A stretch of DNA of 64,000 nt from Pseudothioclava nitratireducens (GTDB lineage Bacteria; Pseudomonadota; Alphaproteobacteria; Rhodobacterales; Rhodobacteraceae). Positions 50,085-60,063 of this stretch are shown here, one piece after another. The translations under genes and the position numbers were made by a program. The stretch is from assembly GCF_029210495.1 (NCBI RefSeq), contig NZ_JARGDK010000003.1, positions 248,001-312,000 on the forward strand, read 5' to 3'. Numbering within the stretch: the first letter of the stretch is position 1; each line of letters opens with the position of its first letter. The notes under the pieces were generated by a model. It was not told where the DNA came from, ran no database searches, and saw only the letters and a program-made list of their open reading frames with translations.

Positions 50085-52730
50085 ATGTCAGAGCAGACCG
50101 TCACGCCCATGATGGCGCAGTATCTCGGGATCAAAGAGGCCAATCCGGGCGCGCTTCTTTTCTATCGGATGGGCGATTTCTACGAGATGTTCTTCGATGA
50201 TGCGGTCGCGGCGGCAGCAGCACTCGACATTGCGCTCACGAAACGCGGCAAACACGAGGGCGAGGACATCCCGATGTGCGGGGTTCCAGTCCATGCCGCC
50301 GAGGGCTATCTGCTGACGCTGATCCGCAAAGGGTTCCGCGTGGCCATTGCCGAGCAGCTCGAAGATCCGGCCGAGGCCAAGAAGCGCGGCTATAAAGCGG
50401 TAGTGAAGCGCGATGTCGTCCGTCTCGTCACGCCCGGCACACTGACCGAGGAATCTCTGCTCGAAGCGCGCCGCCACAACTTCCTCGCAGCCTGGGCCGA
50501 AGTCCGCGACGAAGCGGCGCTGGCATGGGTCGACATCTCGACGGGCGATTTCCGGGTAATGCCGTGTCCGCTGACGCGGCTCGGGCCGGAACTCGCGCGC
50601 CTTGCCCCGCGCGAGGTGCTGGCGAGCGAGACAAAAGAGGCAGATATTGGTGAAATAGTCTCTGATTTGCGCGCCTCTCTGACGCCGCTTCCCCGCGCGA
50701 GCTTCGATAGCCAATCCGCTGAAAAGCGCCTGTGCGAGCTGTATGAGGTCGGATCACTCGACGCTTTCGGCGGCTTCTCGCGCGCCGAGATTGCCGCGAT
50801 GGGCGCCATCGTCGATTACCTCGATCTGACCCAGCGCGGGAAACTGCCCCTGCTGCGCAGGCCCCATCGTGAGGACGCAGGCGATCTCATGCAGATCGAC
50901 GCTGCGACGCGCCGCAACCTCGAACTGACGCAAGCGCTGTCCGGCGGGCGCGAGGGCTCTCTCCTGAATGCCATCGACCGCACCGTGACCGCAGGCGGCG
51001 CGCGATTGCTCGAACGCCGGATCTCTGCCCCGTCGCGCAATCTCTCCCAGATCCATGCTCGCCATGAATCTGTGCGTTTTCTGCTGGAACAGAGCCGTTT
51101 TTACGCCGATCTCCGCGAAGATCTGAAGCGCTGCCCCGACATGGATCGCGCGCTCTCCCGGCTTGCGCTGGATCGAGGCGGCCCGCGTGACATGGCCGCA
51201 ATTCGCAATGGTCTTGGTCAAGCGCTTATGATTGCAGAGCGCCTCAACAACTCCGAGGCACCGCCCCTTCTGAAATCCGCGGCCCAGGCGCTGATCGGTC
51301 ACGATGACCTCGTCGCACTCCTTGATGCCGCGCTCATTGCCGAGCCCCCACTCCTTGCCCGCGATGGCGGCTTCATCGCTCCGGGTTACGAGCCCGATCT
51401 GGACGAAACCCGTCAACTTCGCGACGAAGGCCGCGGCGTGATCGCCCGCCTGCAGGCGAAATATGCCGAAGAGACAGGGATTCAGAGCCTGAAGGTCAAG
51501 CACAACAACGTGCTCGGATATTTCATCGAAGTGACCTCGACCCATGCCGAAAAGATGCTCGCAGCACCCCTATCGGAGCGCTTCATTCATCGCCAGACCA
51601 CCGCCAACCAAGTGCGCTTTACGACCGTCGAACTCAGTGAGATGGAAACCCGCATCCTGAACGCTGGCAACCGGGCGCTTGAGATCGAAAAGCGGCTCTA
51701 TGACAGCTTGAAACGGGCCATTTTGAATCAGGCCGGGCCAATCAATGAGGCCTCGCGCGCGCTCGCGGAAATCGACCTCTCCACCGCCTTTGCGGACATC
51801 GCCTCCGGCGAAAACTGGACCGAACCGACCGTCGACAACTCGCGCGCCTTCGAGATCGACTCGGGGCGTCATCCCGTGGTCGAGGCCGCCCTCAAACGCA
51901 CGGGCGAGCCCTTCATTGCGAATAGCTGCGAGCTCACCCCGGACGCGACACCGGCCATCTGGCTGCTCACCGGCCCAAACATGGCCGGTAAATCGACCTT
52001 CCTGCGCCAAAACGCAATCATCGCCCTTCTCGCGCAAGCGGGGAGCTTCGTTCCGGCCAAGCGCGCGCATATCGGGCTGGTCTCGCAACTCTTCAGCCGC
52101 GTGGGCGCCGCCGACGATCTGGCGCGCGGACGCTCGACCTTCATGGTGGAAATGGTCGAGACCGCCGCGATCCTGAATCAAGCCGATGACCGCGCGCTGG
52201 TGATCCTCGACGAAATCGGTCGGGGCACGGCGACCTATGACGGCCTCTCGATTGCCTGGGCGGTGATGGAGCACCTGCACGGCGTGAACCGTTGCCGCGC
52301 GCTTTTCGCCACCCATTACCACGAAATGACAGCCCTTTCCGCAAAGCTGGACGGCGTCGAAAACGCCACCGTCGCGGTCAAGGAATGGGAAGGCGAGGTC
52401 ATCTTCCTGCACGAGGTCCGCAAGGGCGCGGCTGATCGCAGCTACGGGGTGCAGGTCGCGCGGCTGGCGGGTCTCCCGGATGCGGTGGTTTCGCGGGCCC
52501 GCGTCGTGCTGGATGCGTTGGAAAAAGGCGAACGCGAGGGCGGGACGCAGAAGCGAGCGATCATCGACGATCTGCCGCTCTTCGCGGTCTCGCAATCGCC
52601 GCAGCCTACGCAAAAGGCCACGGCATCCTCCGAGGTCGAAGACCGTCTCCGCGACATGATCCCGGACGACATGACACCCAAAGACGCCCTCGTTGCGCTC
52701 TACGAATTGCGCGGGCTTCTCAAGGACTGA
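50085..52730 (+). CDS. mutS: DNA mismatch repair protein MutS
   Basis: The 881-residue protein begins with the mismatch-binding domain, including FYRMGDFYEMFFDDA (Phe-x-Glu motif), and ends in the ATPase domain: Walker A LLTGPNMAGKSTFLRQNAI, the FSRVGAADDLARGRSTFMVE signature, Walker B LVILDEIGRGTATYDGLSIA and FATHYHEMTAL. It recognises mismatches and recruits MutL. The ATG at 50085 has AGGTGGGGA upstream; the extension to 50007 crosses the control region. Confidence 0.97.
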   Translation: MSEQTVTPMMAQYLGIKEANPGALLFYRMGDFYEMFFDDAVAAAAALDIALTKRGKHEGEDIPMCGVPVHAAEGYLLTLIRKGFRVAIAEQLEDPAEAKKRGYKAVVKRDVVRLVTPGTLTEESLLEARRHNFLAAWAEVRDEAALAWVDISTGDFRVMPCPLTRLGPELARLAPREVLASETKEADIGEIVSDLRASLTPLPRASFDSQSAEKRLCELYEVGSLDAFGGFSRAEIAAMGAIVDYLDLTQRGKLPLLRRPHREDAGDLMQIDAATRRNLELTQALSGGREGSLLNAIDRTVTAGGARLLERRISAPSRNLSQIHARHESVRFLLEQSRFYADLREDLKRCPDMDRALSRLALDRGGPRDMAAIRNGLGQALMIAERLNNSEAPPLLKSAAQALIGHDDLVALLDAALIAEPPLLARDGGFIAPGYEPDLDETRQLRDEGRGVIARLQAKYAEETGIQSLKVKHNNVLGYFIEVTSTHAEKMLAAPLSERFIHRQTTANQVRFTTVELSEMETRILNAGNRALEIEKRLYDSLKRAILNQAGPINEASRALAEIDLSTAFADIASGENWTEPTVDNSRAFEIDSGRHPVVEAALKRTGEPFIANSCELTPDATPAIWLLTGPNMAGKSTFLRQNAIIALLAQAGSFVPAKRAHIGLVSQLFSRVGAADDLARGRSTFMVEMVETAAILNQADDRALVILDEIGRGTATYDGLSIAWAVMEHLHGVNRCRALFATHYHEMTALSAKLDGVENATVAVKEWEGEVIFLHEVRKGAADRSYGVQVARLAGLPDAVVSRARVVLDALEKGEREGGTQKRAIIDDLPLFAVSQSPQPTQKATASSEVEDRLRDMIPDDMTPKDALVALYELRGLLKD

Positions 52731-52754
52731 ATTTCGTCAGGCCAAAAATACGCT

Positions 52755-52783
52755 CGGGGGTCCGGGGGCAGACGGCCCCCGGC
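52755..52783 (-). repeat. GC-rich hairpin repeat, copy 2 (3' of grpE)
   Basis: On the minus strand CCGGGGG(C)...(G)CCCCCGG, then ACCCCCG and TATTTTT about 10 bases on, beginning 9 bases after the grpE stop. Same layout as the element after maeB; likely a terminator with a delayed T-run. Confidence 0.6.
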
Positions 52784-52792
52784 TTCCAGGTC

Positions 52793-53341
52793 TCAGGATT
52801 TCGGCATCGAACTCACGCCGACCTTGGCCGGACGGAGCAGCCGGTCATGGAGCATAAAGCCCTTTTCCATGACCTGAATGATGTCGCCCGCAACCGTATT
52901 CGGCACAGGCGCCTCGAACATCGCTTCGTGGATCTGCGGATCGAACTTCTCACCGACTTCAGGCGCAAGCGCCTTGATCCCGTGGCGCGCGAAAACGTTC
53001 AGCAATTCGCGCTGCGTGAGCTCCACGCCCTCTATCATCGGGCCAGCGGCCGCGCGAACCTCGTCCGTCGCCGCCTCAAGCGCGCGATGCAGCGCGTCGA
53101 ACACGGGCAGCATGTCGCGCGCCAGCTTGGAGCCACCGTAATTCTCAGCTTCGCGGCGCTCTTTATCCGCACGCTTGCGCGCGTTCTCGGCATCGGCCAG
53201 CGCGCGCATGAACCGGTCGCGCAGTTCGTCGCGCTCTGCACGCAGCGCCTCCAGCTCGTCGATTTCCTCAGCGAGAACGTCCTCGAAGGTTTCGTCCACC
53301 TGCGCCTGATCCTCGAAGATCTCGTCTTTCTTGTCGCTCAT
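52793..53341 (-). CDS. grpE: nucleotide exchange factor GrpE
   Basis: The 182-residue co-chaperone of DnaK has an N-terminal acidic helix/coiled coil (EIDELEALRAERDELRDRFM, ADAENARKRADKERREAENY) and the C-terminal beta-wing domain (GVELTQRELLNVFARHGIKA, MEKGFMLHDRLLRPAKVGVS). The ATG at 53341 gives MSDKKDE; a second ATG at 53350 overlaps the hrcA stop (ATGA) and adds three residues. Operon with hrcA. Confidence 0.95.
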   Translation of the reverse strand: MSDKKDEIFEDQAQVDETFEDVLAEEIDELEALRAERDELRDRFMRALADAENARKRADKERREAENYGGSKLARDMLPVFDALHRALEAATDEVRAAAGPMIEGVELTQRELLNVFARHGIKALAPEVGEKFDPQIHEAMFEAPVPNTVAGDIIQVMEKGFMLHDRLLRPAKVGVSSMPKS

Positions 53342-53346
53342 GCGTC

Positions 53347-54408
53347 TCATCCTTTGCCCCGGCCGGACAGCATCCGCCCGACCAGTTGCGCTGTATAATC
53401 CACGATCGGCACGATCCGTCCGTAATTGAGCCGCGTGGGCCCGATAACGCCGATAGCGCCGATGATCTTACGATCAGCGTTCATATAGGGAGAGACCACC
53501 AAAGAGGAACCCGAAAGTGAAAAGAGTTTGTTCTCCGAGCCGATAAAAATGCGCACACCGTCGCCCTCATCGGTCAGTTGAAGAAACTCGGCGATGTCGC
53601 GCTTGCGCTCGAGATCGTCAAACAGATCACGAATGCGGCTGACATCGTAATCCTCATCCAGAAGATTCGAGCGCCCGCGGACGATGAGCCGCTCAAACGG
53701 TTGCCCTTCATCCTCCCACTGCGCCAGACCGCTTTCGACAAGCGCCGCGGCGAGCGTATCAAGCTCCTGCCGATGCGCCGCGATCTGTGTCTTGATGTGC
53801 TCGCGCAGCTCGGTCAGCGTCCGGCCTTCGGCGAGCGAGTTCAGGAAATTCGCCGCCTCTCTCATCGACGACGGCGTCTGCCCGGTCGGCGGCGTGAAAA
53901 CACGGTTCTCGACCTGCCCATCCGCAAAGACCAGAACCACCAGCGCCCGGTCGGGCGCGAGAGAGACAAACTCGATATGGCGGATTGGTGCCTCGTGCTT
54001 GGGCGCGAGCACAAGGCTTGCCCCATGCGTGATCCCGGAGAGCGCGGATCCAACCCGGTCCAGAAGCGAGCCGACATCGGGATCATTGACCCCCATCGTC
54101 GCCTCAAGCGCCTGCCGGTCAGAGACGTCAAGTTTTGAGACTTCCATCAACCCATCGACGAACATCCGCAGCCCCATCTGCGTGGGCACGCGCCCCGCCG
54201 AGACATGCGGGCTTCCCAGCAGGCCCAGATACTCAAGGTCCTGCATCACGTTGCGGATCGTCGCTGCCGAGAGCTTTTCGCTCATCATCCGGGTCAGCGT
54301 GCGCGACCCCACCGGATCGCCGGTCTCCAGATAGCCTTCGACCACCCGGCGAAACACCTCGCGCGAGCGGTCGTTCATTTCAGATAGAATTTTGCTCTGC
54401 TCACTCAT
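53347..54408 (-). CDS. hrcA: heat-inducible transcription repressor HrcA
   Basis: A 353-residue HrcA: N-terminal winged helix ([10 protein letters not shown]-like [40 protein letters not shown]) and the GAF-like HrcA domain ([34 protein letters not shown]). It represses heat-shock genes through CIRCE elements; no CIRCE is visible upstream of its own gene. Start taken as ATG 54408 (MSEQSKIL); ATG 54420 is possible. Divergent from rph. Confidence 0.93.
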   Translation of the reverse strand: MSEQSKILSEMNDRSREVFRRVVEGYLETGDPVGSRTLTRMMSEKLSAATIRNVMQDLEYLGLLGSPHVSAGRVPTQMGLRMFVDGLMEVSKLDVSDRQALEATMGVNDPDVGSLLDRVGSALSGITHGASLVLAPKHEAPIRHIEFVSLAPDRALVVLVFADGQVENRVFTPPTGQTPSSMREAANFLNSLAEGRTLTELREHIKTQIAAHRQELDTLAAALVESGLAQWEDEGQPFERLIVRGRSNLLDEDYDVSRIRDLFDDLERKRDIAEFLQLTDEGDGVRIFIGSENKLFSLSGSSLVVSPYMNADRKIIGAIGVIGPTRLNYGRIVPIVDYTAQLVGRMLSGRGKG

Positions 54409-54528
54409 CTGTCTGGCCATTTGGCGCGGTTCCGCAACGCTGCGCAAGAGCGTGAATTTGCCTTCGGGGTTGCATCGGGCGTTTCGCGGCCTCAAATGGT
54501 GCCCAAACACCCGAGGAAAGGAACGATC

Positions 54529-55242
54529 ATGCGCCCCTCCGGCCGGAATTTAAGCGAAATGCGCTCGATTTCAATCGAGACGAACGTGACCAAACACGCC
54601 GAGGGCTCGTGCCTCATCAAGATGGGCGATACGCATGTTCTGTGCACCGCCACGATCGAGGATCGCGCGCCGTCTTTCCTGAAAGGCTCGGGGCTGGGCT
54701 GGGTCACCGCCGAATATGGCATGCTGCCCCGCGCGACCAACACGCGAAACCGTCGTGAAGCGGCCGCCGGCAAGCAATCGGGCCGCACGCAGGAGATCCA
54801 ACGCCTGATCGGGCGTTCGCTGCGCGCGGGCATCGACCGGGTTGCCCTTGGCGAGCGTCAGATCGTCGTCGATTGCGACGTGATCCAGGCCGATGGCGGC
54901 ACGCGCTGTGCCTCGATCACGGGGGGCTGGGTCGCGCTGCGCCTCGCGGTTAACAAACTGCTGAAAACCGGCGTTTGCACCTCGGACCCGCTGATCGACC
55001 ACGTCGCGGCGCTGTCTTGCGGGATCTACGCAGGCCAGCCGGTCTGTGACCTCGATTATGCCGAGGATTCGGAGGCGGGCACCGATGGCAATTTCATCAT
55101 GACCGGCTCGGGCAAGCTGATCGAAGTTCAGATGTCCGCCGAGGGGGCCACCTTCTCGCGCGATCAGATGAACGAACTGCTCGATCTGGCCGAGGCGGGC
55201 GTGCGTGAACTCGTCGCCGCTCAAAAGGCCGCCACCGAATGA
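54529..55242 (+). CDS. rph: ribonuclease PH
   Basis: The 237-residue phosphorolytic exoribonuclease trims tRNA 3' ends. It has [19 protein letters not shown], the phosphate-binding region [19 protein letters not shown], and [20 protein letters not shown] with the catalytic Asp residues. GAGGAAAGG precedes the ATG. It overlaps rdgB by 4 bp and heads rph-rdgB-ridA-hemW-ybaN. Confidence 0.97.
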   Translation: MRPSGRNLSEMRSISIETNVTKHAEGSCLIKMGDTHVLCTATIEDRAPSFLKGSGLGWVTAEYGMLPRATNTRNRREAAAGKQSGRTQEIQRLIGRSLRAGIDRVALGERQIVVDCDVIQADGGTRCASITGGWVALRLAVNKLLKTGVCTSDPLIDHVAALSCGIYAGQPVCDLDYAEDSEAGTDGNFIMTGSGKLIEVQMSAEGATFSRDQMNELLDLAEAGVRELVAAQKAATE

Positions 55243-55847
55243 GAAAGTTCTCGGACAAGAAGCTGCTGGTTGCGACCCATAACAAGGGCAAGCTCGAAGA
55301 GATCGCAGCGCTTCTGGCCCCCTTCGAGATCGAAGTGGTCGGCGCAGGTGAAATGAATCTGCCCGAGCCCGAGGAAACCGAGACCACCTTCGTCGGCAAT
55401 GCGCGAATCAAGGCCCATGCCGCCGCAAAGGCGACCGGCCTGCCTGCGCTCTCCGATGATTCCGGGATCGAGGTCGATTGCCTGAACGGCGCGCCGGGCG
55501 TTTACACAGCCGATTGGGCCGAAACGCCCAACGGGCGCGATTTCGAGATGGCGATGACCAAGACCTGGGCCGCGTGCGAGAAAATCGTCGCCCCCATGCC
55601 GCGCACCGCCCGGTTCCGCTCGACTCTCGTTCTCGCCTGGCCGGACGGGCATGACGAAGTGTTCGACGGCAAGGTCGAGGGACAACTTGTCTGGCCAATG
55701 CGCGGAGCGCAGGGCCATGGCTACGACCCGATGTTCCAGCCTGACGGCTATACTCAAACCTTCGCCGAGATGGACCCGGCCAAGAAAAACGACATCAGCC
55801 ACCGCGCCGATGCCTTCCGTAAACTGATCACCTGCTTTGAGGTCTGA
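55239..55847 (+). CDS. rdgB: XTP/dITP diphosphatase (RdgB/HAM1)
   Basis: The 202-residue housecleaning NTPase removes dITP, ITP and XTP. Motifs: [19 protein letters not shown] at the N-terminus, [20 protein letters not shown] with the metal-binding Asp pair, [12 protein letters not shown] and ISHRADAF. Rdg B next to rph is a common pairing in proteobacteria. Confidence 0.96.
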   Translation: MRKFSDKKLLVATHNKGKLEEIAALLAPFEIEVVGAGEMNLPEPEETETTFVGNARIKAHAAAKATGLPALSDDSGIEVDCLNGAPGVYTADWAETPNGRDFEMAMTKTWAACEKIVAPMPRTARFRSTLVLAWPDGHDEVFDGKVEGQLVWPMRGAQGHGYDPMFQPDGYTQTFAEMDPAKKNDISHRADAFRKLITCFEV

Positions 55848-55848
55848 C

Positions 55849-56229
55849 ATGACTGAAGTGACACGCATCTCGACCGGCTCTCCCTTCGAGAAAACCATGG
55901 GCTACTCCCGCGCCATCGTGAAAGGCCCGTGGTGCTTTGTCTCCGGCGTGACCGGCTACGACTATGCCACGATGGAGATGCCCGAAAGCATCGCCGATCA
56001 GGCGCGCAACTGCTTCAAGACAATCGCTGGCGTGCTCGATCAAGCGGGCTTCGCTATGTCGGACATCGTTCGAGTGCAATACACCGTGACCGACACCGCC
56101 CTCGTGGACGAACTGATCCCGGCCCTCGGCGAAGCGCTCTCCGACGTGCGCCCCGCCGCGACCATGGTCATCGCTGGGCTCATCAAACCCGAGATGAAGG
56201 TCGAGATCGAGGTTACGGCGCTCAAATGA
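55849..56229 (+). CDS. RidA family (YjgF/UK114) protein
   Basis: The 126-residue protein has the RidA trimer fold and motifs YSRAIVKGPWCFVSGVTGYD, QARNCFKTIAGVLDQAGFAM and the C-terminal RPAATMVIAGLIKPEMKVEI, where the Arg of the imine-binding pocket is expected. Canonical RidA hydrolyses 2-aminoacrylate; subfamily functions differ, so only the family is claimed. The ATG at 55849 follows the rdgB stop by one base; the gene overlaps hemW. Confidence 0.85.
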   Translation: MTEVTRISTGSPFEKTMGYSRAIVKGPWCFVSGVTGYDYATMEMPESIADQARNCFKTIAGVLDQAGFAMSDIVRVQYTVTDTALVDELIPALGEALSDVRPAATMVIAGLIKPEMKVEIEVTALK

Positions 56230-57383
56230 CCGAAGATTGGCGGCATGGCGGGTTCGGGCTTTACCTGCACTGGCCCTTCTGTGCCGCCAAGTGTCCCTAT
56301 TGCGATTTCAACTCGCATGTTGCGGACAAAATCGACCAAAACCGCTGGAACAGAGCCTATCTGTCAGAGATTCGCCGGCTTGGCACAGAGACCGGTGATC
56401 GCGTTCTGAACTCGGTTTTCTTTGGCGGCGGCACGCCGTCCCTGATGGACCCGGATCTGGTTCACGCCATTCTCGACGAGGTCCGCGCGACCTGGCGACT
56501 TGCAAATGACATCGAGATCACGCTCGAAGCCAACCCCACCAGCATCGAGGCCGGTCGTTTTCGCGGCTATGCCGAGGCTGGCGTCAATCGCGTCTCGATG
56601 GGGATGCAGGCGCTGAACGATACCGATCTGCGCAGGCTCGGTCGGATGCACAGCGCCGCCGAGGGGCGCAAGGCCTTTGACATCGCGCGCAATCAGTTCG
56701 ACCGGGTGAGTTTTGACCTGATCTACGCGCGCCAGGATCAGGATGAGGCGGCTTGGGAGGCTGAACTACGCGAGGCACTCTCGATGGCGGTCGATCACTT
56801 CTCGCTCTATCAGCTGACGATCGAGGACGGCACTGTGTTCGGCGCACGCCACGCTGCTGGCAAGCTAAAAGGCTTGCCGGATGATGACTCCTCGGCAGAT
56901 ATGTATCTGAAAACACAAGAGATCTGTGACGCCGCCGGTCTGCCCGCCTACGAGATCTCAAATCACGCGCATCCCGGCTCTGAAAGCCGCCACAACCTGA
57001 TCTATTGGCGCTACGGCGATTACGCGGGGATCGGCCCGGGAGCCCACGGGCGGCTCACACTGAACGGTCAGCGTCAGGCGACCGAGGCCCCCCAATTGCC
57101 AAACGCCTGGCTTGAGATGGTCGAGACGACCGGGAACGGCGAATCCCCCCGCGAGGCGCTGTCACGAGAAGAGCAAGCCATCGAATTTCTGCTTTTCGGC
57201 CTACGCCTGTCCGAAGGGATTTCCGCCCAGCGCTATGAGGCGCTTTCCGGTGTGGCGCTGCCACGGGCAAAGCTGGATGAATTATGCGATTTGGGCCTTA
57301 TTCAGGCGGAACAGGGTCGAATTGCAGCCACCACCGCCGGTCGGCCAGTGCTGAACGGCATACTGCGGGAGCTGATCCCATGA
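56226..57383 (+). CDS. hemW: HemW-like radical SAM heme chaperone
   Basis: The 385-residue radical SAM protein has the cluster motif HWPFCAAKCPYCDFN (Cys-x3-Cys-x2-Cys), SAM-binding FFGGGTPSLM and RVSMGMQALN, and the HemW heme-binding HNLIYWRYGDYAGIGPGAHG. It lacks the extra N-terminal Cys and the length of true HemN. HemW inserts heme into target proteins rather than oxidising coproporphyrinogen. Start ATG 56226; upstream in-frame codons are shadow of ridA. Confidence 0.93.
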   Translation: MTEDWRHGGFGLYLHWPFCAAKCPYCDFNSHVADKIDQNRWNRAYLSEIRRLGTETGDRVLNSVFFGGGTPSLMDPDLVHAILDEVRATWRLANDIEITLEANPTSIEAGRFRGYAEAGVNRVSMGMQALNDTDLRRLGRMHSAAEGRKAFDIARNQFDRVSFDLIYARQDQDEAAWEAELREALSMAVDHFSLYQLTIEDGTVFGARHAAGKLKGLPDDDSSADMYLKTQEICDAAGLPAYEISNHAHPGSESRHNLIYWRYGDYAGIGPGAHGRLTLNGQRQATEAPQLPNAWLEMVETTGNGESPREALSREEQAIEFLLFGLRLSEGISAQRYEALSGVALPRAKLDELCDLGLIQAEQGRIAATTAGRPVLNGILRELIP

Positions 57384-57736
57384 TGCGTTTCGTCTGGCTT
57401 GGTTGCGGTCTGTTCTCTCTCAGCCTGGGCGTGCTAGGCGCCTTCGTCCCACTTCTGCCGACGGTACCGCTTCTTTTGCTCGCCGCATTCTTCTTCGCAA
57501 AATCCTCGGATCGCCTGCATGATTGGCTGATCTCGCACCCAAAATTCGGCCCCGCGATCAGTGATTGGCGAGAACGCGGGGCAATTTCCCGACGCGCGAA
57601 ATGGGCTGCGAGCCTGTCCATCCTCGCCAGCCTTGGCATAACCCTCACGCTTGGGGTGCCACTCACGATTATCGCGATTCAACTCACCACACTGGCCGCG
57701 GTCAGTCTGTTCATCTGGAGTCGACCCGAGATTTGA
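57380..57736 (+). CDS. YbaN/DUF454 small membrane protein
   Basis: The 118-residue protein has two hydrophobic hairpins (FVWLGCGLFSLSLGVLGAFV and ASLGITLTLGVPLTIIAIQL) and the DUF454 motif PLLPTVPLLLLAAFFFAKSS with SHPKFGPAISDWRERGAI. Function unknown. It overlaps hemW by 4 bp, and its stop abuts the parB stop. Confidence 0.88.
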   Translation: MMRFVWLGCGLFSLSLGVLGAFVPLLPTVPLLLLAAFFFAKSSDRLHDWLISHPKFGPAISDWRERGAISRRAKWAASLSILASLGITLTLGVPLTIIAIQLTTLAAVSLFIWSRPEI

Positions 57737-58621
57737 TTAGCGCAGGCCGCTCAGCGCCTGACACAGAAGGTCGAGATCGTCCAAAGACTTGTAGCTGATC
57801 GAGATCTGGCCACCCTCTCCCCGGTGGTCGATCTGCACCTTCATGCCCGTTGCCGCCGACAGATCGGCCTCGAGCGCGCGCGTATCGGCATCCTTTGTCG
57901 AGGCCTTTTCCGCAGGCTTAGAGCCGTTTTTGTTGGGCTTCTTGGCCAATCGCTCCACGTCACGGACCGACAGACCGCGGGACACCACCTGCGCCGCAAG
58001 GCCGCGGGGATCGTCCGCCGTCAGCAGCGCCCGCGCGTGACCCGCCGTCAAACGGCCATCCCGCAGCATATCCTGTAAATCATCGGGAAGCTGAAGCAGG
58101 CGAAGCAGGTTCGCAATATGACTGCGGCTCTTGGAGAGCGCCTCGGCGAGCCGCTCTTGCGTATGACCAAAGCGGTCCATGAGTTGGCGATAACCAAGCG
58201 CCTCCTCAAGCGGATTGAGTTCTGCGCGCTGGATATTCTCGATGATTGCGATTTCAAGCACTTCCGTATCGCTGAAGTCGCGCACGATAACCGGCAATTC
58301 GTGGAGCTGCGCGATCTGCGACGCACGCCAGCGGCGCTCACCCGCCACGATTTCGTAGTGATCCGGCTTGCTCGGATGCTTGCGCACGATAAGCGGCTGG
58401 ATCACCCCCTTCTCACGGATCGACGCGGCGAGCTCCTCAAGCGCCTCCGGCTCAAACGTACGCCGCGGCTGATCGGGATTTGGCTCGAGGCGCTCAAGCG
58501 GCACACGCATTTCTGCGCGACGCGGCGCGGCTTCGGGCTCTTTTGGGTTCAGATTCACGTCAGCCATCAGCGCGGACAATCCCCGCCCAAGGCCCCGGCG
58601 ATCCGTTTTCTTGTCGCTCAT
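57737..58621 (-). CDS. parB: chromosome partitioning protein ParB
   Basis: A 294-residue ParB/Spo0J. N-terminal CTPase motifs are VRKHPSKPDHYEIVAGERRW and ASIREKGVIQPLI; the central HTH is in FGHTQERLAEALSKSRSHIA, which reads parS; the C-terminal dimerisation domain ends DLDLLCQALSGLR. It acts with ParA on the two parS sites in this window. The parA stop is 4 bases upstream. Confidence 0.96.
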   Translation of the reverse strand: MSDKKTDRRGLGRGLSALMADVNLNPKEPEAAPRRAEMRVPLERLEPNPDQPRRTFEPEALEELAASIREKGVIQPLIVRKHPSKPDHYEIVAGERRWRASQIAQLHELPVIVRDFSDTEVLEIAIIENIQRAELNPLEEALGYRQLMDRFGHTQERLAEALSKSRSHIANLLRLLQLPDDLQDMLRDGRLTAGHARALLTADDPRGLAAQVVSRGLSVRDVERLAKKPNKNGSKPAEKASTKDADTRALEADLSAATGMKVQIDHRGEGGQISISYKSLDDLDLLCQALSGLR

Positions 58622-58625
58622 CCGC

Positions 58626-59441
58626 TCATCCTCGATTCTGCGCAGCTTCGTGCCGCATCAGCATTTCTTTTGCCAGCGCACGATAAGCCTCCGCGCCGCG
58701 CGATGCGCTATCATAACTGAGAACCGGCTGCGCGAAAGAGGGTGCCTCTGAAACGCGGACATTGCGGGGAATCATCGTTCTGAACACGATCTCACCCAGC
58801 GTCGCACGCGCATCTGCCTCTACATGTTGCGATAGGTTGTTGCGAACATCATACATCGTGAGGACAACCCCCTCAATCCGGAGCGTTGGGTTTGCGGTTT
58901 GGCGAACCTCCCGAACTGTCAGCATGAGTTGTGAAAGCCCCTCAAGAGCAAAGAACTCCGCCTGAAGCGGCACCAGAACCGATTGCGAGGCCACCATAGC
59001 GTTAACCGTCAAGAGGCTCAGCGATGGCGGGCAGTCGATTAAGATATAGTCGAGCGCGTAGCTATCAATATCTGGTTGCCGCAAAGCATCATGCAGCAAG
59101 AAGCTGCGCTTTTCCGTCGATACAAGCTCCATGTCCGCCGAGGAAAGATCTGTTGTCGCGGGGCAAAGCCAAAGTCCGGCGACATCCGTCGGTACGATCA
59201 CGTCACGCAGCGGCGCATCATCGAGCAGCAAATCATAAGTGCTGAACTTGCGGTCTTCGGGCTCAACGCCAAGCCCGGTTGACGCGTTGCCCTGCGGATC
59301 GAGATCGACCAGCAGAACGCGCCGCCCCTGTTCGGCAAGCGCCGCCGCAAGATTGATGGCCGTTGTGGTCTTGCCGACGCCGCCCTTCTGGTTGGCGATT
59401 GAAATAATTTTCGGGCCCTTCGGGCGCGTAGGATCAGGCAC
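58626..59441 (-). CDS. parA: chromosome partitioning ATPase ParA
   Basis: The 271-residue deviant Walker ATPase has ISIANQKGGVGKTTTAINLA, VLLVDLDPQGNASTGLG and YILIDCPPSLSLLTVNAMVA. It drives segregation of ParB-parS complexes. The start is GTG 59441, overlapping rsmG by 8 bp. Confidence 0.96.
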   Translation of the reverse strand: MPDPTRPKGPKIISIANQKGGVGKTTTAINLAAALAEQGRRVLLVDLDPQGNASTGLGVEPEDRKFSTYDLLLDDAPLRDVIVPTDVAGLWLCPATTDLSSADMELVSTEKRSFLLHDALRQPDIDSYALDYILIDCPPSLSLLTVNAMVASQSVLVPLQAEFFALEGLSQLMLTVREVRQTANPTLRIEGVVLTMYDVRNNLSQHVEADARATLGEIVFRTMIPRNVRVSEAPSFAQPVLSYDSASRGAEAYRALAKEMLMRHEAAQNRG

Positions 59442-60063
59442 GCGATACCTCGGTGATTGTTAGGATGGCCGCTTCGGACTCGGTCTCACTTGGAGACATT
59501 TGATACTTAAAGGACCAGCTTTCCTGAGCGGTCGCAAGCTCTTGTCGCCAACCAGCCCCCTTGGGGAAAATCGCGAGTCCATCGGGCGACAGATGCCGAT
59601 TTGCGAACCCGAGCAGTTTGTCGAGGGGGGCCAAGGCGCGCGCGCTCACTACGGCTGCACCCAGCGCCGGGATGGCCTCAATCCGCTCCGCGAGTACGGT
59701 CACATTCAGAGATAGCTCACGCGCAACCGTTGAAAGAAAGGCAGATTTCCGCTTGTCACTTTCCACGAGCAGAACCTCAAGCGCTGGACATTTCTCCAGG
59801 GCAAGAATTGCAACCACCAATCCTGGAAATCCACCACCAGAACCAAGATCAACCCAACGACCATGGGCCGGGGCACCTATTGAAAAAAGTTGAGCCGAAT
59901 CCAGAAAATGCCTCTCCCACACCCCAGCCAGCGTCGCTGGAGAAACCAGATTGATCGCCGGATTCCATTTGCGCAGTAGCGCCTCATAGGCGTCCAGCCG
60001 CGAGATTGTTTCACGTGAAACATTGAGCTGATCCTGAAAACGGGCTTTATGGTCCGCTGTCAT
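59434..60063 (-). CDS. rsmG: 16S rRNA (guanine-N7) methyltransferase RsmG
   Basis: The 209-residue Rossmann methyltransferase (GidB) has SAM motif [40 protein letters not shown] and the [13 protein letters not shown] region. It modifies G527 of 16S rRNA. A parS site lies in its 5' coding part. It overlaps mnmG by 4 bp. Confidence 0.95.
   Translation of the reverse strand: MTADHKARFQDQLNVSRETISRLDAYEALLRKWNPAINLVSPATLAGVWERHFLDSAQLFSIGAPAHGRWVDLGSGGGFPGLVVAILALEKCPALEVLLVESDKRKSAFLSTVARELSLNVTVLAERIEAIPALGAAVVSARALAPLDKLLGFANRHLSPDGLAIFPKGAGWRQELATAQESWSFKYQMSPSETESEAAILTITEVSRA
60007..60022. promoter_or_regulatory. parS centromere site inside rsmG
   Basis: A perfect 16-bp palindrome TGTTTCACGTGAAACA, the consensus ParB-binding site, encoding part of the rsmG N-terminus (LNVSRETIS). 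Confidence 0.95.
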
